DNA of 64,000 nucleotides from Kangiella shandongensis (GTDB lineage Bacteria; Pseudomonadota; Gammaproteobacteria; Enterobacterales; Kangiellaceae), in assembly GCF_020005365.1 (NCBI RefSeq), contig NZ_JACNML010000003.1, positions 62,001 to 126,000 of the forward strand, in the 5' to 3' direction. Below are positions 10,453-18,891 of the stretch, one piece after another. Position 1 is the stretch's first letter, and each line of letters starts with the position of its first letter. The position numbers and the translations under genes are program-made. A model generated the notes under the pieces. The model saw only the letters and a program-made list of their open reading frames with translations. It was not told the DNA's origin and did no database searches.

Positions 10453-11052
10453 CTAAGAGGAGTATGGTTGACGCCCGGAAAAAGAATGCATTAAGGTGCC
10501 GCCATCGATATATTCCAGCTCACCACCAATAGGCACGCCGGAAGCAATCCGAGATAGGGTTATTCCCGTACCTTTAAGCATTTCGGCAATAAAGTGCGCG
10601 GTAGCCTCGCCTTCCACTGTAGAGTTGGTGGCCAAAATCACTTCTTGTGGCTTTTCAGAATCAATTAACATCTTTAACTGGTCGAGCCCAATATCTTCCG
10701 GACCAATGCCATCCAGCGGCGAGAGGTGGCCCATCAGCACAAAGTAGGTTCCTTTAAAGCCCCCGGTAGCCTCAATTGCCATTACATCAGCCGGGCTCTC
10801 GACGATACACAGAAGGCTTTTATCGCGACGCTCCGACTGACAAATTCCGCACAGTTCTGACTCGGTAAAGTCGCGACAACGTTTACAATGTTCTACGCCG
10901 CTCATCGCAGCCTCCAGCGCAGCCGATAAGTTATTACCACCATCCCGATTCCGCTCGAGCAGGTGATAAGTCATACGCTGCGCAGACTTAGGTCCAACTC
11001 CCGGCAGACAGGTAAAAGCATCAACTAACTTTTTAATCAACGGAGACTGCAT
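10453..11052 (-). CDS. recR: Recombination mediator RecR
   Basis: 199 aa, the normal RecR length. It contains the helix-hairpin-helix ([17 protein letters not shown]), the Cys4 zinc finger (CKRC ... CGIC) around residues 56-71, the Toprim core with VVE-type acidic residues ([18 protein letters not shown]), and the C-terminal [23 protein letters not shown]. RecR acts with RecF/RecO to load RecA at ssDNA gaps. It is the last gene of dnaX-ybaB-recR, separated from ybaB by about 160 bp that hold a large inverted repeat. Confidence 0.97.
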   Translation of the reverse strand: MQSPLIKKLVDAFTCLPGVGPKSAQRMTYHLLERNRDGGNNLSAALEAAMSGVEHCKRCRDFTESELCGICQSERRDKSLLCIVESPADVMAIEATGGFKGTYFVLMGHLSPLDGIGPEDIGLDQLKMLIDSEKPQEVILATNSTVEGEATAHFIAEMLKGTGITLSRIASGVPIGGELEYIDGGTLMHSFSGRQPYSS

Positions 11053-11115
11053 ACAAGCTTCTTATAAGGTACTTTGAACATTACGTATTGTTTTAGTTTT
11101 AACGCTGAATATTTG

Positions 11116-11205
11116 GGGTTTCTTCCAGGCGGTTTTGCGCACAGAGGCTGAGCGTATTAAGAAATACGTGATGACTCGAGCACAAAACCAACACCGAAGA
11201 AATCC
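11116..11205. repeat. Imperfect long inverted repeat between ybaB and recR
   Basis: A near-palindrome of about 90 bp. The outer arms are GGGTTTCTTC-like on the left against GAAGAAATCC on the right, then GGTTTTG (11131-11137) against CAAAACC (11183-11189), and the inner arms are GCGTATT/AATACG around 11152-11167. Transcribed as RNA it would make one long interrupted hairpin in the dnaX-ybaB-recR message. There is no T tract, so it is not a simple terminator. It may be a dispersed intergenic element. Confidence 0.6.
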
Positions 11206-11216
11206 AAATAGGCAAG

Positions 11217-11546
11217 TTAAAATGGGAGGTTCATACCTGGGGGAAGATTCAACCCATCAGTCGCCCCTTCCATCTTCTCTTTAGTCGTTTCTTCAACCTT
11301 ACGCACAGCCGCATTGGTCGCCGCTGCGATTAAATCTTCAAGAAATTCTTTATCTTCATCCAAAACGCTTGGATCGATTTCAACGCTTTTAACGTCGTGA
11401 CGACCAGTCATGATGACTTTAACCATGCCGCCACCGGCTTCGCCTGTCACTTCCATATTAGCAATCTCTTCCTGAGCCGCTTTCATCTTTTCCTGCATTT
11501 GCTGGGCCTGTTTCATCATGTTGCCCAATCCGCCTTTACCAAACAT
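11217..11546 (-). CDS. ybaB: YbaB/EbfC nucleoid-associated protein
   Basis: 109 aa, the standard YbaB length. The N-terminal [21 protein letters not shown] and coiled-coil helix are followed by the core [30 protein letters not shown] and [21 protein letters not shown]. The family forms homodimers that bind DNA and coat the nucleoid. It lies 47 bp downstream of dnaX on the same strand and upstream of recR, a conserved arrangement that points to co-expression with replication and repair genes. Confidence 0.96.
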   Translation of the reverse strand: MFGKGGLGNMMKQAQQMQEKMKAAQEEIANMEVTGEAGGGMVKVIMTGRHDVKSVEIDPSVLDEDKEFLEDLIAAATNAAVRKVEETTKEKMEGATDGLNLPPGMNLPF

Positions 11547-11593
11547 TGCTTACCTCAACTTTATAATACTGAAAATCCGATCAGGACTATTAC

Positions 11594-13798
11594 TTAAGAG
11601 CCCTGATTATCTAAATAGGTTACTGACTGACGATCTATTTTAGCACCAAACTGCTGCTGTAGCTGCTGACTAAATGGGTGCTGATTCAAATCCTCACACG
11701 CTTTTTGCAGTCTAAGTTTGGCCTGATGCTGCCAAATTTCAACAGGCGTTATGATGGTTGGCGCTTTTAGCTGCCAATTAATCGTTACGCTTTTGCCTAA
11801 GCCAGACTCCAAAGACTGTTTAATGTTAGCCTTAGCACCGTCAGTTAATAAAATTTCTTGCTCCGGTGCTATTTCAAGCGTCAGTTGCTGCTCTGAATCC
11901 CAAATAGCACAGCTTGATTGTGCTATTTGGTGGTAGGTCCCCTCTAATTCAAGTCTTTTCACCATATTTGCCCAATCCAAGGCTTCCTGCGGCGCATCAA
12001 GCTCCCCGACAACATCAGGTTCCTGTTCTATAACGTCAGGCTCTACTGAAGCTTGCGGCTGAGACATTACAGGCTCTTCGGCAGCATCGCTTTGCACCTG
12101 CATTAAACGTTCTATGTCACTGTCATAAGCCTGCTCTTCTGCCGCTTCGGCTTCATCAGGAACTGATTCGCGATCAGGCCGACTTTCAACGTGAGTCTTC
12201 TGTTGCTCGGCGCTTTTTACCTCCGCCTCAAAAGATTCACTGTTATCCTTGGCAGGCTCTTCCGTCGACTGTCCAAAGTCTAAGCCTAGTGCTGAATGCA
12301 AACTGGCTAATGCATCCGTGTCGTCTTCAACCGCCTCAGACTTATTCGAAGCTTTAGGAGTACTTTCCTGAGTGGTGTTTTGGTCTCTTTTCTCTGGTTC
12401 GGCGGGCATGGAGAAGTTATCAAGCGCGGATTCTTTATCCGCTTCGTCCTGCTGAATAAACTGCTCATACCCGGCAAACTCATCCTGAGACACTTGTTGA
12501 GAGTTAACTTCAACACTTTCTATTTTAGATGAGGTTTCTACTCTATCTTCTTGTCTTAATTTGACTTTTTCAGGGCTTTGGGGTAAAGGCTCAGTTTTGG
12601 GCTGTTCGGAAGAGTTATCCTTTGAGCTTACCTTTGTAGGTTCTGTAGCTGGCTCTGAACAAGTAACTGACTTAGACTTTACGCTAACTTTTTTTTTTGC
12701 TTCTGGCTGGGCAGAAGAAGTGTCCAGCTGAAATGCCAACATTCGCAGCAGGGCCATTTCCAGCCCCTGCTTGGCGGTGGGAGCCCACTCCATATCACGT
12801 CTTGCATGCAGCCCTAGCTGGTAATACATCTGTAAGTCCGCTGACTCGAAAATCTCCGCAAACTGTGGGATGTAGGAAGCCGCATGATCCAACACCACTT
12901 GTGTCGCCTGGTAAACAGCTATCTGATGTAAGCGGCTCAACAACTCTTTCAGAGCATCGGCAAAGTCCACCGGATAATGGCTCATGTCATCAACCGCTTT
13001 TATCGCCATCACGCTGTCTTTACTGGCCAATGCCTCCAACAAACGCACCATAAATTTATGGTCTATCGTGCCCAGCATGGTACGGATATCTTCTTCAAGT
13101 ACCTTACCCTGCCCGTAAGCAATGGCTTGATCGAGTAAACTCAACGCATCACGCATACTGCCTTCCGCTGACTGTGCGATTAAATGCAGTGCAGGCTGTT
13201 CAAATTCAATGGATTCCTGTTCAAGAATAAACTGAAGGTGACTCGCAATAGTCTCTTCGTCCATGTGTTTTAAATGGAATTGAAGACAACGTGATAAGAC
13301 CGTCACCGGCAGCTTTTGCGGATCGGTTGTGGCCAATAGGAAAATAACGTGCTCAGGCGGCTCTTCCAAGGTTTTAAGCAAAGCATTAAAAGAGCTGTTC
13401 GACAACATGTGGACTTCATCAATCAGGTAAACTTTATAGCGACCACGAGTCGGTCGGTACTGCACGTTTTCTAACAGTTCACGGGTATCATCCACCTTGG
13501 TTCGAGACGCCGCATCGACTTCAATCAGGTCGACAAAACGCCCCTGATCAATCTCAGAGCAGCTACCGCATTCCCCGCACGGGGTTGCTGTCACCCCATT
13601 AGTCTCACAGTTCAGACACTTCGATAAAATCCGTGCAATCGTCGTTTTACCAACACCACGGGTTCCCGTGAATAAATAGGCATGGTGCAAACGACCACTA
13701 TCAATAGCATTAACTAGCGCGCGACTGACGTGTTCCTGTCCGCGTAATTCCTGAAAATTTTTAGGGCGCCATTTACGGGCGAGCACTTGGTAGCTCAT
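11594..13798 (-). CDS. dnaX: DNA polymerase III subunits tau (full length) and gamma (by slippage)
   Basis: 734-aa clamp-loader subunit. Walker A is GTRGVGKTT (about residues 44-52), the zinc cysteines lie in CLNCETNGVTATPCGECGSC, Walker B is LIDEVHMLS, and the sensor region is TTDPQKLPVTVLSRC. AAA+ domains I-III end near residue 365. Then comes a Glu/Lys/Ser/Pro-rich, low-complexity linker (about 370-610) and a C-terminal domain that in tau binds the alpha and DnaB subunits. An A10 run at residues 367-370 would let a short gamma form be made (annotated separately). The tau linker is much longer than in E. coli (643 aa in total). Confidence 0.97.
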   Translation of the reverse strand: MSYQVLARKWRPKNFQELRGQEHVSRALVNAIDSGRLHHAYLFTGTRGVGKTTIARILSKCLNCETNGVTATPCGECGSCSEIDQGRFVDLIEVDAASRTKVDDTRELLENVQYRPTRGRYKVYLIDEVHMLSNSSFNALLKTLEEPPEHVIFLLATTDPQKLPVTVLSRCLQFHLKHMDEETIASHLQFILEQESIEFEQPALHLIAQSAEGSMRDALSLLDQAIAYGQGKVLEEDIRTMLGTIDHKFMVRLLEALASKDSVMAIKAVDDMSHYPVDFADALKELLSRLHQIAVYQATQVVLDHAASYIPQFAEIFESADLQMYYQLGLHARRDMEWAPTAKQGLEMALLRMLAFQLDTSSAQPEAKKKVSVKSKSVTCSEPATEPTKVSSKDNSSEQPKTEPLPQSPEKVKLRQEDRVETSSKIESVEVNSQQVSQDEFAGYEQFIQQDEADKESALDNFSMPAEPEKRDQNTTQESTPKASNKSEAVEDDTDALASLHSALGLDFGQSTEEPAKDNSESFEAEVKSAEQQKTHVESRPDRESVPDEAEAAEEQAYDSDIERLMQVQSDAAEEPVMSQPQASVEPDVIEQEPDVVGELDAPQEALDWANMVKRLELEGTYHQIAQSSCAIWDSEQQLTLEIAPEQEILLTDGAKANIKQSLESGLGKSVTINWQLKAPTIITPVEIWQHQAKLRLQKACEDLNQHPFSQQLQQQFGAKIDRQSVTYLDNQGS
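12689..12698 (-). other. A10 slippery run in dnaX, probable tau/gamma programmed slippage site
   Basis: In the mRNA ten A residues follow GC: codons GCA AAA AAA AAA GTT (Ala367-Lys-Lys-Lys370-Val). Adding one base gives AGT TAG and stops after Ser371. Removing one base gives Lys-Leu-Ala then TAA. Both alternative frames end at once, just after domain III, so a product of about 371 aa with domains I-III results. This mirrors gamma in E. coli (ribosomal frameshift) and in Thermus (transcriptional slippage at an A run). No Shine-Dalgarno-like stimulator or downstream hairpin is evident, which favours slippage by RNA polymerase. Confidence 0.75.
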
Positions 13799-14057
13799 AA
13801 ATCAATCAACTATAGAAATGCTTATCGTTTTAGTGCAAAGACCATAGCACAAAAGCTTGCTACAGAAAATATTTATCTCTATGGGCAACAACGTGAAAAA
13901 CCAACAAAGCCATTGCTTTCAACAGGTTAACTGTATTTTTACCCAAGACTTCCCAGGTTTTCCCTCTTATGCCCACGATATCACTGTAACCGATACCGAG
14001 TTGCCAATACACTCAAAAACCACTACGTACTAAACATATAAACGAGAGGTCCAAACT

Positions 14058-14591
14058 ATGAAAATATTAAAAACTGCTCTGTTAACAGCTACCGCGCTAG
14101 GATTAACATCAGCCGCTATCCAGGCAACAGCTGGACAAGGCTGCGTTACCTGTGGCGGTTATTTTTATACAGCATACAGTTACAGTAATACTAACGGTAT
14201 GGCCGACTACACCTATGCAGACCGGGGTCCTTACAGCACAGAAGAAGAGTGTCAGCAAGCCGTTCAGGTTGATTATGGCAACAGTGATGGTTGGCTCCCA
14301 TATTCAGGCGCTCCTAAGTGTGTATGGCGCTATGAATCAGACTATGAGGTATACGAAGATATTATTGATGACTGGAATTCAGGCATTAACGGTGACGATA
14401 CCAATACCGGCGGCGCGATTGGTGATAAAGAAGTCATTGCTAAAATTAAGGATTTAAGAAAAACGTACAATGTGGACAAATTTGAGTTGGAAGTGCACCG
14501 GGTAATTGAGAGTACTATTACGGATCCAAACTATGACGAAGATGAGGATGGTGAAGTTGGCGTAGAAAAGGAGGTTGATGCAAGCCAGTAG
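14058..14591 (+). CDS. Secreted acidic protein of unknown function
   Basis: 177 aa. It has a signal peptide MKILKTALLTATALGLTSAAIQATA with cleavage near Ala-Gly. The mature N-terminus has a CxxC (GCVTCGG) and further cysteines in EEECQQ and PKCVW, so disulfides are likely. The region is rich in Tyr and Gly (YFYTAYSYSNTNGMADYTYADRGPY). The C-terminal third is helical and acidic, ending with DPNYDEDEDGEVGVEKEVDAS, which could bind calcium loosely. A GAGAGG ribosome binding site precedes the ATG and a strong terminator follows. I do not recognise the family. It interrupts the usual neighbourhood of ffs and dnaX, reading opposite to both. Confidence 0.68.
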   Translation: MKILKTALLTATALGLTSAAIQATAGQGCVTCGGYFYTAYSYSNTNGMADYTYADRGPYSTEEECQQAVQVDYGNSDGWLPYSGAPKCVWRYESDYEVYEDIIDDWNSGINGDDTNTGGAIGDKEVIAKIKDLRKTYNVDKFELEVHRVIESTITDPNYDEDEDGEVGVEKEVDASQ

Positions 14592-14610
14592 GCAACTAAC
14601 TCTATTGATA

Positions 14611-14645
14611 AAAAGCCGCTAAGTGTCTCCACTAGCGGCTTTTTG
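14611..14645. terminator. Bidirectional intrinsic terminator between the orphan gene and ffs
   Basis: Stem AGCCGCTA/TAGCGGCT with A-rich left flank and TTTTT right flank. It terminates the 14058-14591 gene on the plus strand. Read on the minus strand it also ends in TTTTT and lies just beyond the 3' end of the SRP RNA. Confidence 0.85.
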
Positions 14646-14654
14646 AATTTAGAC

Positions 14655-14760
<106 letters not shown>

Positions 14761-14903
14761 CATTATCCCCCAAACGTTAAAAATAATAAAGCCCTCTTTT
14801 ACGAAAAATGTCACATCAGGCTCATTCTTAACTGGCGACTATTTGTTTTGCTAACTTTTTTCCTGCTACACTGGTCGGAAGTGTTCATCAAGGTTAGCGA
14901 ACT

Positions 14904-16586
14904 ATGAGTGAAAACTATCATCAGGACGACAAAGTAACTTTTGCTAAAGCAGTTGCTGAAACCCACCAGGTGACCAATCAGCCACCAGCGCTTGAGAACT
15001 ATAATTTGTTCGAGAGCGACACCGCATTACAGGAGTGGGTAAAACAATCAGGCGGTGACTGGGGCCGCCAGGAAATAAGCCAGCTGGGAGCAATACTTGG
15101 TCAGGCGGAATGGATTCAAAAAGGTTTTCAAGCCAATGAAAACCCGCCCCAATTTCATTCCCACGATCGCTTTGGAAATCGACAGGATGTCGTAGAGTAT
15201 CACCCTGCTTATCATGACTTGATGGCGCTGGCCATAGAACACAAGCTTCCCTCTCAGCCCTGGAGTGAAAAGCAAAGCGGCTCCCATTTGGTGCGAATGG
15301 CCAAGAATTATCTCTACAACCAGATTGAAGCCGGTAGCGCCTGCCCGCTGACCATGACCTTCTCTGCGGTACCACCGTTAAGTAAGAATCCGCACATTGG
15401 TTCCGACTGGCTGGAGAAACTGCTGCATGGAACCTATGACCCAGCCAATAAGCCAGTCAGTGACAAAGCCGGTGTAACTATTGGCATGGCCATGACTGAA
15501 AAACAGGGCGGAACTGATGTTCGTGCTAACAAAAGTTATGCCGCAGCAGTAAGTACAGAAAACAAAACGTACGAAATCATCGGTCATAAGTGGTTCTGCT
15601 CCGCTCCAATGTGCGATGGCTTTTTAACACTGGCTCAAACCGAACAAGGCCTGTCCTGCTTTCTGGTTCCTCGATGGCGACCCGATGGCAGTAAAAACCA
15701 GCTCTATATTCAGCGCCTGAAAGACAAGATGGGTAACCGCTCCAACGCTTCTTCGGAAGTCGAGTTTCGCGGTGCTTTTGGTTGGTTATTAGGTGACGAA
15801 GGCAAAGGTGTAAAAACCATTATTGAAATGGTTGCCCTTACCCGCTACGACTGCATGATCGGCTCCAGCGCTTTAATGCACCAGGCTGTAGCCCAAATAA
15901 CTCACCATTGTCATTACCGACAGGTGTTCGGCAAGCCTTTAGTTCAACAACCTCTGATGCAAAATGTTCTGGCCGATTTATGTTTAGAATCAGAAGCAGC
16001 GCTAGCCATAACCGCTCGAATGGCTATGGCTCTGGATCAAGCCGACGATCCATTTGAACAGGGCTTACTGCGCTTAACTACTGCGATAGGTAAATACTGG
16101 ATCTGTAAACGCGCCAGTGGTCATATTGCGGAGGCTCAAGAGTGTTTGGGAGGCGTAGGTTATGTCGAAGAATCCATTCTCCCCCGACTTTATCGCGAAG
16201 CTCCTGTAAACTCGATTTGGGAAGGTAGCGGTAATGTACAATGTTTGGATGTGATCCGTGCGATTAATAAATCACCCGAGGCGCTTGATGTTTACTTTGA
16301 AGAACTGGAGAAAGCAAAGGGTAAAAACCAACACTATGATCACTATCTGGCAGAAACACGAGAGCAATTGAGTCAAAGTGAAAACTTTGAATATGAAAGT
16401 CGTTACTTAGTTGAGAGACTGGCTAAACTGATGCAAGCCTGTCAGCTGCTTCTTTATGGCGATAACACCGTTGCCGAAGCATTTTGTGAAGCCCGATTAA
16501 CAGCCATACGAGGACTCAATTACGGCAACTTGCCGTCCTCGATTGATTGCGAATACCTTATAGAAAGAGCCAGACCAAAGCTGTGA
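14904..16586 (+). CDS. aidB: AidB-like acyl-CoA dehydrogenase family flavoprotein
   Basis: 560-aa acyl-CoA dehydrogenase fold. The N-terminal segment THQVTNQPPALENYNLFESD parallels the start of E. coli AidB, and the FAD-site motif GMAMTEKQGGTDVRANKS matches AidB rather than ordinary fatty-acid enzymes. Later motifs include the HKWFCSAPMCDGFL, NRSNASSEVEF and EECLGGVGY-type (QECLGGVGYVEES) segments. AidB (541 aa in E. coli) binds DNA near UP elements and is part of the adaptive response to alkylation. Here there is no ada gene nearby, so regulation is unknown. It begins with ATG at 14904 with a weak ribosome binding site. Confidence 0.86.
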   Translation: MSENYHQDDKVTFAKAVAETHQVTNQPPALENYNLFESDTALQEWVKQSGGDWGRQEISQLGAILGQAEWIQKGFQANENPPQFHSHDRFGNRQDVVEYHPAYHDLMALAIEHKLPSQPWSEKQSGSHLVRMAKNYLYNQIEAGSACPLTMTFSAVPPLSKNPHIGSDWLEKLLHGTYDPANKPVSDKAGVTIGMAMTEKQGGTDVRANKSYAAAVSTENKTYEIIGHKWFCSAPMCDGFLTLAQTEQGLSCFLVPRWRPDGSKNQLYIQRLKDKMGNRSNASSEVEFRGAFGWLLGDEGKGVKTIIEMVALTRYDCMIGSSALMHQAVAQITHHCHYRQVFGKPLVQQPLMQNVLADLCLESEAALAITARMAMALDQADDPFEQGLLRLTTAIGKYWICKRASGHIAEAQECLGGVGYVEESILPRLYREAPVNSIWEGSGNVQCLDVIRAINKSPEALDVYFEELEKAKGKNQHYDHYLAETREQLSQSENFEYESRYLVERLAKLMQACQLLLYGDNTVAEAFCEARLTAIRGLNYGNLPSSIDCEYLIERARPKL

Positions 16587-16608
16587 TCAGGACAAGCGAG
16601 CGTGGCTA

Positions 16609-17154
16609 TTAAAAGCCACGCACGAAACCCTGCTGGATCAACCGACCAAGAACCGGGTCCGCTTCATTGTCACCAATATCGGCATAATCTAATGTCTTAA
16701 AGTCGTTCCATGACCTGATTTCATTCTGCGCCTGCTCCCCAGAATCCAGAGAGGACAAAGTTAACTCTTTATTACTAAACTCAGCATCATCCACCAAAGA
16801 CTCATCCTTAACCAATTGTTTTAGCTGCGCCAAAACTGACTGCATCTCATGACTGGTCAAACGATCAAACTCGATACGGTATTTAACGTTTGGGAAAATC
16901 TGATAAAACGTAGGATTATCCGTTTGCCACAAATGCCATGCAGCAATTTGATCCGTCCCCTGCGGTGAAAACGCAATAGTACCGTCACTGACCCAGACCG
17001 TGAGTAACGAATTCACGCCATCTTCAGATAGTACATACTCTGCTTTCTGAGCCGGGAAAGCCCCTCTATTCTGAGCCATTGCCAAGCTAACCAGGGCTAA
17101 ACTTAAAAAGCCCACAATAGCCATTAGTGTTAATAATTTATTGATTTGAAACAT
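16609..17154 (-). CDS. Exported protein of unknown function
   Basis: 181 aa. The N-terminus MFQINKLLTLMAIVGFLSLALVSLAMAQ is a signal peptide with probable cleavage after AMA. The mature region has alternating beta-type segments (KAEYVLSEDGVNSLLTVWVSDGTIAFSPQG) and ends in an acidic stretch. No cysteines and no catalytic motif were seen. It lies 56 bp downstream of the lipoprotein alkaline phosphatase gene on the same strand, but a terminator separates them, so it probably has its own promoter. A perfect 8-bp hairpin overlaps its stop codon without a T tract. The family is not recognised. Confidence 0.65.
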   Translation of the reverse strand: MFQINKLLTLMAIVGFLSLALVSLAMAQNRGAFPAQKAEYVLSEDGVNSLLTVWVSDGTIAFSPQGTDQIAAWHLWQTDNPTFYQIFPNVKYRIEFDRLTSHEMQSVLAQLKQLVKDESLVDDAEFSNKELTLSSLDSGEQAQNEIRSWNDFKTLDYADIGDNEADPVLGRLIQQGFVRGF

Positions 17155-17170
17155 AATACTTTTACACGCA

Positions 17171-17198
17171 ATAAAGGCGCTCCTGAAGTCAGAGCGCC
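17171..17198 (-). terminator. Intrinsic terminator of the alkaline phosphatase operon
   Basis: Stem GGCGCTC/GAGCGCC (17176-17182 with 17192-17198), 9-nt loop, followed on the minus strand by TTTATT. It lies directly after the stop of the second phosphatase gene. Confidence 0.72.
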
Positions 17199-17209
17199 AT
17201 AGTCATTAA

Positions 17210-18853
17210 TTACTGAGCAGCTTCCGCTTTACTCACAAGATCTGCAATATGGTTCATTGCATGGAAAATATCACTTTGCTCATGAGTACCACGAAGCAGT
17301 TGCGCTCCAGGTCCTACAGCGTAGATGCCGACGTCTTCACCGGAATGTGTCTCAGAACCTAATGGCACTAAGGCTTCCTGATGATAGCCAGACGTTTCAG
17401 TTTCAACAGCACCGATATCATGGCGGCCTACAGCTGCTGCATCGCCATAACGCTGGTCACCACCGGCACCTTGACCATAGTCGGCATAACCCAGGCCATT
17501 AGCATAACCAACCGTGGTATAAGGCATATCGTCCGCAGCCATCACGGCTTCAGATTCTGCATGACCAGCATCATCGTTGCCTTTCACTACGCCAAGAATT
17601 GGGTTGCCGCGAGTTGGATAACCTGCCAAAGTGAATACGTGACTGTGGTCAGCAGTTACAACGATCAGGGTCTCGCTCAGGTCAACCTTATCAACCGCCG
17701 CCTGAATCGCTTCCGAAAACTCGATTGCATCTTCCAGCGCACGATAAGCATTACCCGCATGGTGACCATGATCAATACGACCTGACTCAACCGTTAAGAA
17801 ATACCCCTTATCGTTTTTACTGAGGATATCAATCGACTTTTCCGTCATTTCAGTCAACGATGGTTCGCCCGCCGTATCGTTCGCACGATCTGCTTCATAC
17901 TCCATATGCGAAGAGTTAAATAAACCCAAAACCTTCGATGTCGTATCAGCACTCAAAGTGTCAAAGCCAGCCTGATCATACACATAAGAGCCCATACTGT
18001 ATTTGGCTTGCCATGAATCGATAAGATTAACCCCATCCGTGCGCTTACCGCTTTTTCCTTCTTCATCCGTTAAAGTGTTGGGAATAAAGTGACGACGACC
18101 ACCACCCATCACAACATCAATACCATCACCGTAAGCAAAATCGATTAATTGAGTCGCAATATCTTTACAACCATTCGCTTTGGCTTCATCCGTTAACCCA
18201 TCATCACTCTCCCAGTTACGTTCAGGAGACTTAGCGTAAGTTGCGGCTGGCGTAGCATGCGTAATGCGGGCGGTCGATACAACCCCCGTCGACATCCCAG
18301 ACATCTCAGCCAATTCCACAGCAGTCATTAACTCCTTACCCTGCGAAGAAGCACAATCCGCTCGCAATACATCCTCAGCAACCCCAATCACGCCCGCTTT
18401 GGTTTTAACACCGCTCATCATGGCCGTCATGGTACCTGCCGAATCAGGTGTTTGCTGATTAGTGTTATAAGTTTTGGCAAAACCCGCAACCGGGAAAGTT
18501 TCAAAACTCAGCTGATATTCTTCACCAGTATCACCCGCTTTTTGCCCCGCCAAAATACGCGCAGCCGTTACCGTTGAAACGCCCATGCCATCGCCAACAA
18601 ACAAGATAACGTTTTTAGCGGAACCTTTGGTTAACACTTCCTCTGTGTTCATGGCAGTAGCAACTCGTTGCTCACCTTTGGTAAACCAGTCATTGGTTTT
18701 AGTCCAGTCGACACTTGAAACAGGTGGTTCAGGATCGGGTTGTGGGTCATCGTCATCATCAAAACAGGCCGTCAGTAAGCTACTCGCCACCAACACGCTC
18801 AACAATTTATGAGCATGCCTTTTGGATTGCTGCTTTATTTGAAAAATAGTCAT
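17210..18853 (-). CDS. Alkaline phosphatase, predicted lipoprotein form
   Basis: 547-aa PhoA-family alkaline phosphatase (hydrolysis of phosphomonoesters at the cell envelope). The N-terminus has a signal peptide ending in lipobox LLTAC, then a run of Asp/Pro typical of a lipoprotein linker. Core motifs are VGDGMGVSTVTAARI (metal Asp), TPDSAGTMTAMMSG (phosphoryl-acceptor Ser), VESGRIDHGHHAGN, VVTADHSHVF, and EALVPLGSETHSGEDV, all of which look intact. It is a close paralogue of the upstream gene (38 bp gap), so it is almost certainly cotranscribed from the Pho-box promoter. The difference in anchoring suggests surface or outer-membrane retention of this copy. Confidence 0.92.
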   Translation of the reverse strand: MTIFQIKQQSKRHAHKLLSVLVASSLLTACFDDDDDPQPDPEPPVSSVDWTKTNDWFTKGEQRVATAMNTEEVLTKGSAKNVILFVGDGMGVSTVTAARILAGQKAGDTGEEYQLSFETFPVAGFAKTYNTNQQTPDSAGTMTAMMSGVKTKAGVIGVAEDVLRADCASSQGKELMTAVELAEMSGMSTGVVSTARITHATPAATYAKSPERNWESDDGLTDEAKANGCKDIATQLIDFAYGDGIDVVMGGGRRHFIPNTLTDEEGKSGKRTDGVNLIDSWQAKYSMGSYVYDQAGFDTLSADTTSKVLGLFNSSHMEYEADRANDTAGEPSLTEMTEKSIDILSKNDKGYFLTVESGRIDHGHHAGNAYRALEDAIEFSEAIQAAVDKVDLSETLIVVTADHSHVFTLAGYPTRGNPILGVVKGNDDAGHAESEAVMAADDMPYTTVGYANGLGYADYGQGAGGDQRYGDAAAVGRHDIGAVETETSGYHQEALVPLGSETHSGEDVGIYAVGPGAQLLRGTHEQSDIFHAMNHIADLVSKAEAAQ

Positions 18854-18891
18854 GTTGTTTTCCTCAATTTAAATTCTGTGCTGTTAATCAG

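Noticed and set aside
12697-13053. 118-residue frame opposite dnaX
   Set aside because: It lies antisense to the conserved clamp-loader domain and shows no recognisable protein.
16600-16621. Hairpin between aidB and the next gene as a terminator
   Set aside because: A perfect 8-bp stem exists, but no T tract follows on either strand.
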